Source of the DNA: Campylobacteraceae bacterium
Lineage (GTDB): Bacteria; Campylobacterota; Campylobacteria; Campylobacterales; Sulfurospirillaceae
Length of the DNA: 8,354 nt
NCBI GenBank assembly: GCA_019162915.1
Contig: JAFLKZ010000075.1
Location: 5,832-14,185, forward strand
Direction of reading: 5' to 3'
Positions 1 through 6,242 of this stretch are shown here, in pieces (the first letter of the stretch is position 1; each line of letters opens with the position of its first letter). The notes beneath the pieces are model-generated. The model saw only the letters and a list, made by a program, of their open reading frames with translations, was not told the DNA's origin and made no database searches. Position numbers and translations under genes: made by a program.

Positions 1-564
1 AGGTTGTCGCCATTGGTGTGCTATCATGCTGATCATCTCGCCCATCTGTGCTAAACGAGATTGCTGTAAAATATGTTTATCTTTTTCTCTATTTTTAGAC
101 ACTTCTTCATCAATTTTTTTTTCAAGACTTTGATTTATTTCAAGAAGTTCAAGATTATTTTTACAAGCATAAATGGCATTTTCAAGCTTTCCTAAAAATG
201 AAGAAATAACCGCCCGTATAAAATCTAAATCTTCATGGTTGTCTCCAAATAGAAAAACAATCCAATCGTTTAATACCCTTACATGTAAAAGATTTTTCCC
301 ACTTTCTTCATCGTGTAACATACTAATGTTTTGACTCGTATACAAAGGTGTTTGCAATGCTGTTTCAAACGATTTTTTGCCATATAAACATACAAGTGTA
401 TAGGTCTCTTCTTCTTTTTTATATTCCCAATATGCAGAAGCAAGTGCTCCCGTTTTTCGTGAAAATACTTTTAAAAAATGCGCAATCATGGTTTCTAATT
501 TAAGCGAAGTCCCAATAGCATTCACGCACTCATATGTAATGATAAGTTGCTCATTTAGTTGCAT
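1..564 (-). CDS. Cytoplasmic sensor histidine kinase, N-terminal part (cut by the left window edge)
   Basis: This open frame starts with ATG at 564 and runs off the window after 188 codons. The last residues seen form a HisKA H-box (MGEMISMIAHQWRQP, about residues 174-188), with H183 as the predicted phospho-accepting histidine. Residues 1-130 are a soluble alpha/beta-looking input region with no membrane segment or signal peptide; it may be GAF-like, but I cannot assign it. Residues about 132-170 are charged and helical, a likely coiled-coil linker to the H-box. The ATPase domain and any receiver domain lie outside the window. The start codon overlaps the stop of the upstream FIST gene (TAATG, 1-nt overlap) and has only a weak GGGA ribosome-binding site, so translational coupling is likely. 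The kinase class is firm. The signal it senses is unknown, and the FIST proteins encoded before it are the obvious candidate partners. Confidence 0.88.
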   Translation of the reverse strand, partial: MQLNEQLIITYECVNAIGTSLKLETMIAHFLKVFSRKTGALASAYWEYKKEEETYTLVCLYGKKSFETALQTPLYTSQNISMLHDEESGKNLLHVRVLNDWIVFLFGDNHEDLDFIRAVISSFLGKLENAIYACKNNLELLEINQSLEKKIDEEVSKNREKDKHILQQSRLAQMGEMISMIAHQWRQP

Positions 565-1625
565 TAAAAAAGTCCCATTGCACAAGTTTCATTAAAATAT
601 TCTATATATCGGGTAGAACCATTGGCTATTTCTCCCAAAGACAAGACACCATAAACTTTTTTTGTAGAGGACAAATGCTTAGATATTGTTTTTAATTCAT
701 CCTCAAAAAGATTTCCTAGCAATACCCTTCGCCCTACACATTCTACCAAAAAACACTCTTTATCTTCTAAATTTTCACTCTCTTTTTTGATTGTTTCTAA
801 GCATTTTTCAGATGCTTCAAGTACACAAACATGGTTACTGTTCATCAATGAAAGCATTGATTCATCTTCAATTGGACCTGCTACAACAAGATGTTCCCCC
901 ACTATGGCGACTGGTACACGCAATGGCTGTTCACCATATGTAGCCCCTAGTAGTCCTAGTGGATACTTAAGTCCCATAGTAAAAATATTATCACTATTAA
1001 TCTCTTCATTAAAGTGTTTTTTAATGAGACCAATATAAAAAGAAGCTGCATTCTCACCATTTATGGTAGCAATAGTATTACTATCTTTCATCCTTGCCAT
1101 ATAATAACCATTCCAAAAACTAGAGCCGTGTCCTGCTTTAACAACCATTTTTGTTTCTGAAAATAAAATCAAGAAACCATTGGTTAGCGCTACACCATTT
1201 TTAGTGATAATAGCATCGTTTTTCATAGTTGTTCTACCACATCCTGCACCTAATATAGAAAATTTATCATCGGTAAGACTAAAAAGCTTATCAAGATATT
1301 GGTATATGTTGGGATCTAACCAGTCCATAAAAATTAAAACACTGTTACTCTGTATCAAAATATTTTTAGACACGTCTTTTTCTTTAGTACAGTAGACTAT
1401 TTTAGATTTATCTTTAAGCTCGCAAACGATTATGGCATCAGCATAAAGGTCGCTCCCACAAATAACAGCAGGAACGACAACGCTATATACCTCTGCCAAT
1501 ACGTTTAAAATAGGGATATCATTAATATCGCATCCTTCTGCCACCAGCAAAAGATATGTTTTATTTGCTTCTAAACAAATTTGTGAAATTTTATCAGACG
1601 TATAGAGTTGCGTTTTTTGAAACAT
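564..1625 (-). CDS. FIST-domain sensor protein, second of a tandem pair (FIST-2)
   Basis: A 353-aa soluble protein with the FIST_N plus FIST_C layout. It has a glycine-rich turn ILGAGCGR at about 124-131, an H166-G167 motif in the following strand, and the diagnostic C-terminal block at about 326-353 (SLGEIANG followed by a YFNETC segment). There is no signal peptide, membrane helix or output domain, so it should work in the cytoplasm through a partner. FIST domains are small-ligand sensors of signal transduction, and some (NosP family) bind haem and sense NO for a kinase encoded beside them. By my count the protein has 11 cysteines against 5 in its paralogue, which may reflect a different ligand. 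The start has a GGGAG ribosome-binding site about 10 nt upstream, lies 1 nt after the FIST-1 stop, and the gene's own stop overlaps the kinase start. Family assignment is good; ligand and partner are inferred. Confidence 0.85.
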   Translation of the reverse strand: MFQKTQLYTSDKISQICLEANKTYLLLVAEGCDINDIPILNVLAEVYSVVVPAVICGSDLYADAIIVCELKDKSKIVYCTKEKDVSKNILIQSNSVLIFMDWLDPNIYQYLDKLFSLTDDKFSILGAGCGRTTMKNDAIITKNGVALTNGFLILFSETKMVVKAGHGSSFWNGYYMARMKDSNTIATINGENAASFYIGLIKKHFNEEINSDNIFTMGLKYPLGLLGATYGEQPLRVPVAIVGEHLVVAGPIEDESMLSLMNSNHVCVLEASEKCLETIKKESENLEDKECFLVECVGRRVLLGNLFEDELKTISKHLSSTKKVYGVLSLGEIANGSTRYIEYFNETCAMGLF

Positions 1626-1626
1626 T

Positions 1627-2679
1627 TTAGAGACTCCCTATAACACAGGTTTTGTTGTAAAATTCTATACCTTCTTGGTTGGCATTTGCAATTTCACCTA
1701 ATGTAAGCATCCCCCAAAGTACTGCTTGAGGAGAGTGAGCACTTGCAATAGCTTCTAACTCTAAAGTAAAATCATTTTCTAAAAATAAAAAACGCGAGAT
1801 ACAATCTATTAAAAGCATCGAATGACGATTTGGAGGAGCGTACTCATTTGCAAGTATTGCCGCTTTTTTTGCAGCTAAAATAAGTTTTTCATTTTTTCCC
1901 TTTAAAATAGCAATGACAGAATTTTGATCTATATTCCCGACCAATAAGAGGCTTTTCCCATCTGTATATATAGGATCTCGAACGATAAAATCTCTGTTAT
2001 ACCGCATAATGCCAATGGGATAACGCTTTGCTATATCAAAAAAATTATCCTCATTAAATCTTTCAGAACTATCACATTCTACGGCTTCTTTATAGACTAA
2101 AAAAGCATCTTTATAATTAATTTTATCTAACATATGTCCACGACAATTAGTTGCCATCAAAGGGCTAACAATTGACTCCCAACCATGTTCTACCCCTATG
2201 CCCATCATGGCTTGTGAATAAATAAGGATTGCACTATCTTCATAAATTCCATTATTGTCGAAAATAATAGGGGATTGCTTTAACGTGAGTTTTCCAGCTC
2301 CTCCCCCAATAATTTTTGTTTTTTCAGGGAGTATCGCATATATATTTTCTAAAAAATTGTCTAATTTTGAAGAAAGTCCATCAACAATAGTAAAAACAGA
2401 ATGGGTATTTTCAGGTACCTCTAATGCAGCTATATCATTCATATCTACAATCATCTGCAAAGAGGTACTCTCTGGCAACTTTGCAACAACGATGCCGCTT
2501 TCAAAACTTTCTGTTCCAAAAACAACACGGGGGAATATCGCTCCAACTATTACCATAGAGTCAGAAAAACACATTTGTGATATATCTGTTTTTTCACCCA
2601 CTAACAAAAGATACCTGCCAGATTGCAATTCTACATGTAAAGCTTCGAGAGTACGAAAAAAATAAATCTCTTTAAACAT
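1627..2679 (-). CDS. FIST-domain sensor protein, first of a tandem pair (FIST-1)
   Basis: A 350-aa soluble FIST_N/FIST_C protein. The landmarks are a core glycine loop IIGGGAGK (about 123-130), an H165-G166 motif that aligns with H166-G167 of FIST-2, and the C-terminal block at 323-350 (TLGEIANA followed by a FYNKTC segment). It is clearly paralogous to the next gene but well diverged. No transmembrane or effector region is present. I placed the start at ATG 2679, not the open frame's upstream limit at 2832. The longer form would add 51 residues encoded by the intergenic dyad and would run into the divergent PAS gene, whereas 2679 has an AAGGAAG ribosome-binding site 5 nt upstream. It is the first gene of a FIST-1/FIST-2/kinase operon. 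The reading with the kinase is ligand-controlled regulation of phosphorylation, as for NosP/NahK or VpsV/VpsS pairs; that functional link is inference. Confidence 0.86.
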   Translation of the reverse strand: MFKEIYFFRTLEALHVELQSGRYLLLVGEKTDISQMCFSDSMVIVGAIFPRVVFGTESFESGIVVAKLPESTSLQMIVDMNDIAALEVPENTHSVFTIVDGLSSKLDNFLENIYAILPEKTKIIGGGAGKLTLKQSPIIFDNNGIYEDSAILIYSQAMMGIGVEHGWESIVSPLMATNCRGHMLDKINYKDAFLVYKEAVECDSSERFNEDNFFDIAKRYPIGIMRYNRDFIVRDPIYTDGKSLLLVGNIDQNSVIAILKGKNEKLILAAKKAAILANEYAPPNRHSMLLIDCISRFLFLENDFTLELEAIASAHSPQAVLWGMLTLGEIANANQEGIEFYNKTCVIGSL

Positions 2680-2684
2680 TGCAT

Positions 2685-2691
2685 CTTCCTT
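2685..2691 (-). promoter_or_regulatory. Ribosome-binding site that sets the FIST-1 start
   Basis: AAGGAAG on the minus strand lies 5 nt before the ATG at 2679. The in-frame upstream alternative at 2832 falls inside the divergent gene, so this site decides the start. Confidence 0.75.
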
Positions 2692-2711
2692 ATGATTTCT
2701 AAACCTAATGG

Positions 2712-2777
2712 TATCACTCAAGTGTTGCAAATGCGTTGCATCAATTTTTGCAACGCGTTTGCAACACTTGAGTGATA
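2712..2777. promoter_or_regulatory. Long inverted repeat (candidate operator) between divergent genes
   Basis: The left arm 2713-2740 and right arm 2749-2776 are reverse complements over 28 bp with one mismatch (2732 against 2757), and a T-A pair extends each arm by one base. The loop is 8 nt (TCAATTTT, 2741-2748). In plus-strand RNA the mismatch would be a U-G wobble, so the stem would be continuous. Each arm contains a smaller near-dyad, TTGCAA-N5-TTGCA, so there are up to four related half-sites. The element fills most of the 135-bp gap between the FIST operon and the PAS gene and leaves only 32 and 37 bp to the two start codons. It therefore must overlap the promoters of both. Binding by a shared regulator is the likeliest role; a structured leader RNA is the alternative. 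The regulator is unknown. Confidence 0.7.
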
Positions 2778-2781
2778 TGAT
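2773..2781 (+). promoter_or_regulatory. Possible extended -10 promoter for the PAS gene
   Basis: TGATATGAT matches an extended -10 (TGn plus TATGAT) at the outer end of the right dyad arm, about 33 nt before the ATG. No convincing -35 hexamer lies 16-18 nt upstream. By symmetry the left arm gives TGATACCAT on the minus strand (2704-2712), a weaker candidate for the FIST operon. Confidence 0.35.
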
Positions 2782-2814
2782 TTTAAAAATAAATGATATA
2801 CATGAGGATGCACA

Positions 2815-3207
2815 ATGAAAGAACTGGAGCAAAAATATATCAACAATTTAAACATTGCGGGACATGGCGTATGGGATTGGAATACACTGACGAATGAAGT
2901 CTTTTTTTCAGATCAATGGAAAATAATGCTAGGTTATACGCCAGAGGAGATATCAAATACCATTGAAGAGTGGAGTTCGCGTGTCCATCCAGATGACTTC
3001 AACCAATGCCTTAATGAACTTGCGTCACTTTTTAGTGGTCAAAATAATCAATACAGAAATGAACATCGTATGCTTTGCAAAGATGGAACTTATAAATGGA
3101 TACTTGACCAAGGTGGGATTATAGAGATAAACGCTAAAGGAGCACCTTTGCGTGTCATTGGAACACATACAGATATTGATGAAATCAAGAATGCTTTGAA
3201 AGATTAA
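2815..3207 (+). CDS. Single-domain PAS (PAS_3 type) protein
   Basis: A 130-aa protein that is almost entirely one PAS fold of the PAS_3 type. It shows a GVWDWN strand at 18-23, FSDQWKIMLGY at 31-41, HPDD at 58-61, and the PAC-like strands EHRMLCKDGTYKWILDQG (83-100) and IGTHTDID (115-122). There is no kinase, GGDEF, methyl-accepting or DNA-binding part. Such domains usually sit in front of an output module, so this protein either acts by protein-protein contact or is a shortened relic. The start has GAGGA 7 nt upstream. The stop is followed at once by a palindromic terminator, which argues that the gene ends here and has not lost a distal exon-like part by a recent frameshift. It is divergent from the FIST/kinase operon across a shared dyad, so co-regulation and partnership with that kinase are plausible. 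The ligand is unknown. Confidence 0.82.
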   Translation: MKELEQKYINNLNIAGHGVWDWNTLTNEVFFSDQWKIMLGYTPEEISNTIEEWSSRVHPDDFNQCLNELASLFSGQNNQYRNEHRMLCKDGTYKWILDQGGIIEINAKGAPLRVIGTHTDIDEIKNALKD

Positions 3208-3230
3208 AGCCTTTACATGTAAAGGCTTTA
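3205..3230. terminator. Perfect 26-bp palindrome between convergent genes, likely bidirectional terminator
   Basis: The sequence reads TAAAGCCTTTACA followed by its exact complement. It begins inside the PAS gene's stop codon and ends 8 bp before the ychF stop. In RNA it would give a stem of up to 11 bp with a small loop. The downstream tracts are only moderately T-rich (GTTGTAGTTT on plus, ATCTTTC on minus), so termination efficiency is uncertain. Its position between two converging genes supports the call. Confidence 0.6.
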
Positions 3231-3238
3231 GTTGTAGT

Positions 3239-4339
3239 TTATACGTTAAATCTAAAATGCATCACATCGCCATCTTGAACGATGTATTCTTTCCCCTCTA
3301 GTCTCATTTTTCCAGCTTCCTTAGCCCCAGCGTCACCTTTGTACGTGATAAAGTCATTATAAGAAGTAACTTCTGCTCGAATGAAACCTTTTTCAAAATC
3401 ATTATGAATGACAGAAGCAGCTTTAGGCGCTTTCCATCCTTTTTCTATCGTCCACGCGCGGACTTCTTTCACACCTGCAGTAAAGTACGAAGCTAAGTGA
3501 AGTTTGTCAAAAGCGAGTCTAATAATCTGTCTTAAACCTGATTCTTTGACGCCCAACTCTTTTAAAAACTCTTCGGCTTCATCATCATCAAGTGCCACCA
3601 TCTCTTCTTCAACTTTAGCACATAAGACAACGATATCAGCACCTACTTCTAGCGCATGTGCCTTCACCGCTTTTACGTATTTATTCTCAGTTATCAAACC
3701 ATCTTCATCGACATTTGCACCGTAAATGATAGTTTTGTTGGAGAGAAATCGAAGTTCTTTATCAAGTAGTAAAAAGTTCTCATTGTCTCGTTTTGCAAAA
3801 GTACTAACGGGTTTTATTTCATCTAAATGCGCTCTTAGTTCTGTTGCAATTTCTGCCATAACTTGAGCCGTTTTATCTAACTTGGCTTGACGCTTCAAAC
3901 GGTCTAGTTTTTTATCTAATTGTTGAACATCCGCAAAGATAAGTTCACTTTCGATAATTTCGATATCGCGAAGTGGATTAATGCCCTGCTCAACATGCGT
4001 GATATTTTCATCTTCAAAACAACGCACCATATGTAAAATTACTTCTACTTCACGAATGTTAGATAAAAACTGATTGCCTAGTCCTTCGCCCGAACTAGCA
4101 CCTTTCACGAGTCCTGCGATATCAACAAAATCTACCGTTGAGTGCTGAATACGTTCTGGTTTAACAATGAGTGCTAGCGCATCAAGTCTATCATCGGGAA
4201 CAGGAACGATGGCTTTATTTGGCTCGATGGTACAAAATGGATAGTTTGCAGATTCTGCATTTTGCGCTTTAGTTAACGCATTGAAAGTGGTTGATTTGCC
4301 TACATTGGGGAGCCCTACGATACCTACACCTAAACCCAT
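3239..4339 (-). CDS. ychF: Redox-regulated ATPase/GTPase YchF (OLA1 family)
   Basis: A full-length 366-aa YchF; the family is usually about 363 aa. The P-loop GLPNVGKST is at 9-17, the switch I region YPFCTIEP at 33-40, and the G3 motif DIAGLVKG at 73-80. The G4 position reads NVDE (209-212) in place of NKxD, the change that gives this family its ATP preference. Residues about 125-185 form the helical coiled-coil insert, and about 280-366 the TGS domain ending HFRFNV. YchF is a widely conserved cytoplasmic P-loop NTPase that associates with ribosomes and is linked to translation and the oxidative stress response. The start ATG at 4339 has AAAGG about 7 nt upstream and matches the usual MG..VGIVGLP amino end. 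It is flanked by terminator-like elements and appears to be a single-gene unit unrelated to nap. Confidence 0.97.
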   Translation of the reverse strand: MGLGVGIVGLPNVGKSTTFNALTKAQNAESANYPFCTIEPNKAIVPVPDDRLDALALIVKPERIQHSTVDFVDIAGLVKGASSGEGLGNQFLSNIREVEVILHMVRCFEDENITHVEQGINPLRDIEIIESELIFADVQQLDKKLDRLKRQAKLDKTAQVMAEIATELRAHLDEIKPVSTFAKRDNENFLLLDKELRFLSNKTIIYGANVDEDGLITENKYVKAVKAHALEVGADIVVLCAKVEEEMVALDDDEAEEFLKELGVKESGLRQIIRLAFDKLHLASYFTAGVKEVRAWTIEKGWKAPKAASVIHNDFEKGFIRAEVTSYNDFITYKGDAGAKEAGKMRLEGKEYIVQDGDVMHFRFNV

Positions 4340-4372
4340 AAATGACCTTTAAAATTGACTTTTTATGGGCTA

Positions 4373-4378
4373 ATTGTA
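4373..4378 (-). promoter_or_regulatory. Candidate -10 hexamer for ychF
   Basis: TACAAT on the minus strand sits 33 nt before the ychF ATG, in the 51-bp gap after the nap-linked PAS gene. No clear TTGACA-like -35 is visible at the right distance, as is common in Campylobacterota promoters. Its position after a terminator fits an independent ychF promoter. Confidence 0.4.
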
Positions 4379-4390
4379 CCGCAAGTCGTC

Positions 4391-4927
4391 TTAAAAAAGC
4401 GTATCGCTTAAGATGTTATTAATTACTTCATCTTCGGGTATCTTTTCATCTAATGAGAGTTTTTGAATTTTAGCGATGTTGTCAACGCCTAAATAAACCA
4501 CTACCCTAGCGATGCCCTCCTCAATTCTTTTCATCTCATCGTATTTGTTTTGCATCTCTATTTTAATATCATTTTCAACAGGAGAGCGCATTGATTTGTA
4601 TTCGACTAGTTTGTCATCTTTATAAACACCAGAAATTTCAGCATAAACCCAATAATATCCGCCATCCTTGCGAAGGTTTTTGACATATCCTCGCCATATT
4701 TGCTCTTTGTGAAGTGTTTCCCATATCTCTTTAAAGATGGATTTAGGCATATCTGGATGCCTTACAATACTATGTGGACGACCCACTAGCTCATCTGCGT
4801 TATATCCAGAAATATCAGCAAATGTTTCATTAGCATAGGTAATATTTCCGCATAAATCAGTTCGCGAGATAATCAGTTGATTTTGAGGAACCATCGTTTC
4901 TACAAAAATTTGATAGGTCGTTTTCAT
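4391..4927 (-). CDS. Aer/CetB-type FAD-binding PAS protein at the end of the nap operon
   Basis: A 178-aa soluble protein with one PAS domain of the Aer type. NETFADISGY is at 33-42, RHPDMP at 56-61, W79-R80-G81, and KNLRKDGGYYWV at 84-95. R56, H57, D59 and the asparagine in KNLRK correspond to residues known to be needed for FAD binding in E. coli Aer. Residues 120-178 are a mostly helical tail with no HAMP or methyl-accepting domain, so it resembles Campylobacter CetB, which signals through a separate chemoreceptor (CetA). No such receptor is encoded in this window. The gene follows napD by 9 nt and its ribosome-binding site AAGGGG overlaps the napD stop, so it is probably co-transcribed with nap. 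I use ATG 4927, not the in-frame GTG at 4930, because the ribosome-binding site is 5 nt from the former and only 2 nt from the latter. A redox or energy-taxis role is inferred. Confidence 0.87.
   Translation of the reverse strand: MKTTYQIFVETMVPQNQLIISRTDLCGNITYANETFADISGYNADELVGRPHSIVRHPDMPKSIFKEIWETLHKEQIWRGYVKNLRKDGGYYWVYAEISGVYKDDKLVEYKSMRSPVENDIKIEMQNKYDEMKRIEEGIARVVVYLGVDNIAKIQKLSLDEKIPEDEVINNILSDTLF
4393..4409 (-). terminator. Probable Rho-independent terminator of the nap transcript
   Basis: On the minus strand AAGCG-ATA-CGCTT is followed directly by TTTT. The stem is short (5 bp, G/C core of 3). It encodes the last residues of the PAS protein and runs up to its TAA stop. It lies just before the ychF promoter candidate, where a nap operon terminator would be expected. 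Confidence 0.5.
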
Positions 4928-4936
4928 CACTGCCCC

Positions 4937-5290
4937 TTAGTTTATTTTCTTTTTCAAATCGCCACGATAAACGATATCTTTAAGATTGATATTTTCATCA
5001 TTCAACATCTGTGGAACAACAGGAGAAGTATTTAATTTTTCTCGCTCGATATCAAGTTCATCTTCACTATATGCCATCATCATATCAGCACAAATAACGT
5101 GAGGAATTTTTTCTATTTTTTTCATTTTTTGCATCTCTTCATCAATGCCATCACCCTCAACAGTTACAACGATTTTACCTATTGCTTTATCATGGAAATG
5201 ATAATCACAAAAATCACTATTTTTGCAAATCTCAACAATCTCATCTATATGGCACGATTTAGCCTGTATTACGATACTAGAAATATTCAA
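4937..5290 (-). CDS. napD: NapD, cytoplasmic chaperone for NapA maturation
   Basis: A 117-aa NapD. The amino end NISSIVIQAK, the central GKIVVTVEG (around residue 40) and the ADMMMAYSE strand near 70 follow the ferredoxin-like beta-alpha-beta layout of the family. NapD binds the twin-arginine signal peptide of the NapA precursor in the cytoplasm and holds back export until the molybdenum cofactor and Fe-S cluster are inserted. The carboxy tail after about residue 77 is longer than in E. coli NapD and polar. I place the start at TTG 5290. The open frame reaches TTG 5302, but that codon abuts a GGAGG that is the ribosome-binding site itself, 5 nt from TTG 5290. The start overlaps the napL stop by 4 nt (TTGA), which suggests translational coupling. 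As usual in Campylobacterota, it is the last nap gene in the cluster. Confidence 0.9.
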   Translation of the reverse strand: MNISSIVIQAKSCHIDEIVEICKNSDFCDYHFHDKAIGKIVVTVEGDGIDEEMQKMKKIEKIPHVICADMMMAYSEDELDIEREKLNTSPVVPQMLNDENINLKDIVYRGDLKKKIN

Positions 5291-6240
5291 GGTAGCCTCC
5301 AAATTATTATAAATTTATCATCACTGCCACTCACTAATTCTTTTTCATTGGCAAAAATAATGGTATTAAGCGTACTTCTTTGTCCAACAAGAGTATGTTG
5401 CATGGCTTTTTGTATAAGGTCGAAGATAACAATATCATTTTTTTCATTAAAGGCGAAAGCTCCTAATTTTGCAGAAGGACTAAGGGCCCCTGCATAGATA
5501 AGAAAACTACCATCATATCGATCAAACGTACTACTTTCCGCATCATAAACGATACCTCTTCTATCTTGTCCTGCACATAAAATCTTACCTTTTCTAAAGT
5601 CAACTTTATAGACATTATCAACATTACCTTTGCTTAAAACCTTAAGTGTTTTACCTGTTGAAATCTCACTCAAAGTGATTTCTCCTGATTCACAAGAACT
5701 CGCAACCATCGTTTTATTTTCATTCATAGCAAAGTCACTAAAATGAGAAGGACTAGCTTGAACACGATAAAGCTCTTTTTTAGAGGCTATATCAAACAAG
5801 ATAAGTTCATTACTCATCAATGCAATTAAGATTCTACTTTTATCGACAAACTTTGCCTTATTAATCATCATATTTTTAGAAACGCCAATGAGTTCTATTT
5901 TTTTGCCATTTTCGATTATATAAAGTTCTCTTGCACCACTTGTTGTTTGTAAAACTGCAAGATACGTGTTACTATTTTCTAGCATATCAACTGAAAAAAC
6001 TTTAGGCGTTATCAAATCTCCCGTGAAATCTTTAATCTTTTCAAACTCTATTTTAGAGACAAGTGAACCATCCTCTAATTTGTAGACTTCAAGCGCTCCA
6101 GATGCTGTTCCTGCGATGATTTTATCTCCATAAAGGGCAATGTTTTGGACATTACCACTCGCTTCGATAATTTTCCTAGGTGCTATATCTGCCGCATTGA
6201 TAGATAAAAGAAATGTTAAAAATATTATTAAAAATTTCAT
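5287..6240 (-). CDS. napL: NapL, periplasmic WD40-like beta-propeller protein
   Basis: A 317-aa protein with a Sec signal peptide (MKFLIIFLTFLLSINA, probable cleavage after A16) and a body of repeated beta-propeller strands. Blade-like units include KIIAGTASGALEVYKLEDG (about 45-63), KILCAGQDRRGIVYDAE, and a final ELVSGSDDKFIIIWRLP that carries the usual closing-blade GSDD...IWR signature. It contains no CxxCH haem motif or Fe-S cysteines. NapL is typical of Campylobacterota nap clusters and its biochemical job is not settled; a scaffold or maturation-support role in the periplasm is the usual suggestion. It sits 2 nt after napF with an AGAGG ribosome-binding site, and its last four codons double as the napD ribosome-binding site and spacer. 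Identification rests on propeller character and on its place between napF and napD. Confidence 0.9.
   Translation of the reverse strand: MKFLIIFLTFLLSINAADIAPRKIIEASGNVQNIALYGDKIIAGTASGALEVYKLEDGSLVSKIEFEKIKDFTGDLITPKVFSVDMLENSNTYLAVLQTTSGARELYIIENGKKIELIGVSKNMMINKAKFVDKSRILIALMSNELILFDIASKKELYRVQASPSHFSDFAMNENKTMVASSCESGEITLSEISTGKTLKVLSKGNVDNVYKVDFRKGKILCAGQDRRGIVYDAESSTFDRYDGSFLIYAGALSPSAKLGAFAFNEKNDIVIFDLIQKAMQHTLVGQRSTLNTIIFANEKELVSGSDDKFIIIWRLP
5296..5300 (-). promoter_or_regulatory. Ribosome-binding site for napD inside the end of napL
   Basis: GGAGG on the minus strand lies within the codons for the W-R near the NapL carboxy end, 5 nt before TTG 5290. It rules out TTG 5302 as the napD start and supports the non-ATG start. 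Confidence 0.7.
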
Positions 6241-6242
6241 AT

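Noticed and set aside
2255..2665. Plus-strand open frame of 136 codons inside FIST-1
   Set aside because: It is antisense to a well-supported gene, shows no recognisable domain and has no clear ribosome-binding site. The other plus-strand frames opposite ychF, napL, napB, napH and FIST-2 were rejected for the same reasons.
2710..2728. Sigma-54-like promoter (GG upstream of a TTGC) in the divergent region
   Set aside because: The GG-to-GC distance is 17 nt, not the required 12, so it does not fit a -24/-12 promoter.
2712..2777. Dyad as a Rho-independent terminator or a miniature transposon
   Set aside because: There is no T-run after the stem and no gene ends there, and there are no target-site duplications or terminal features of an insertion element. 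An operator-like role fits the divergent setting better.
2680..2832. 51-residue amino-terminal extension of FIST-1 from an upstream in-frame start at 2832
   Set aside because: The extension is encoded by the intergenic dyad and the start of the divergent PAS gene, it looks unlike FIST proteins, and a good ribosome-binding site supports ATG 2679.
4928..4930. GTG start for the Aer-type PAS gene
   Set aside because: It is only 2 nt from the AAGGGG ribosome-binding site. The next codon is ATG at the usual 5-nt spacing.
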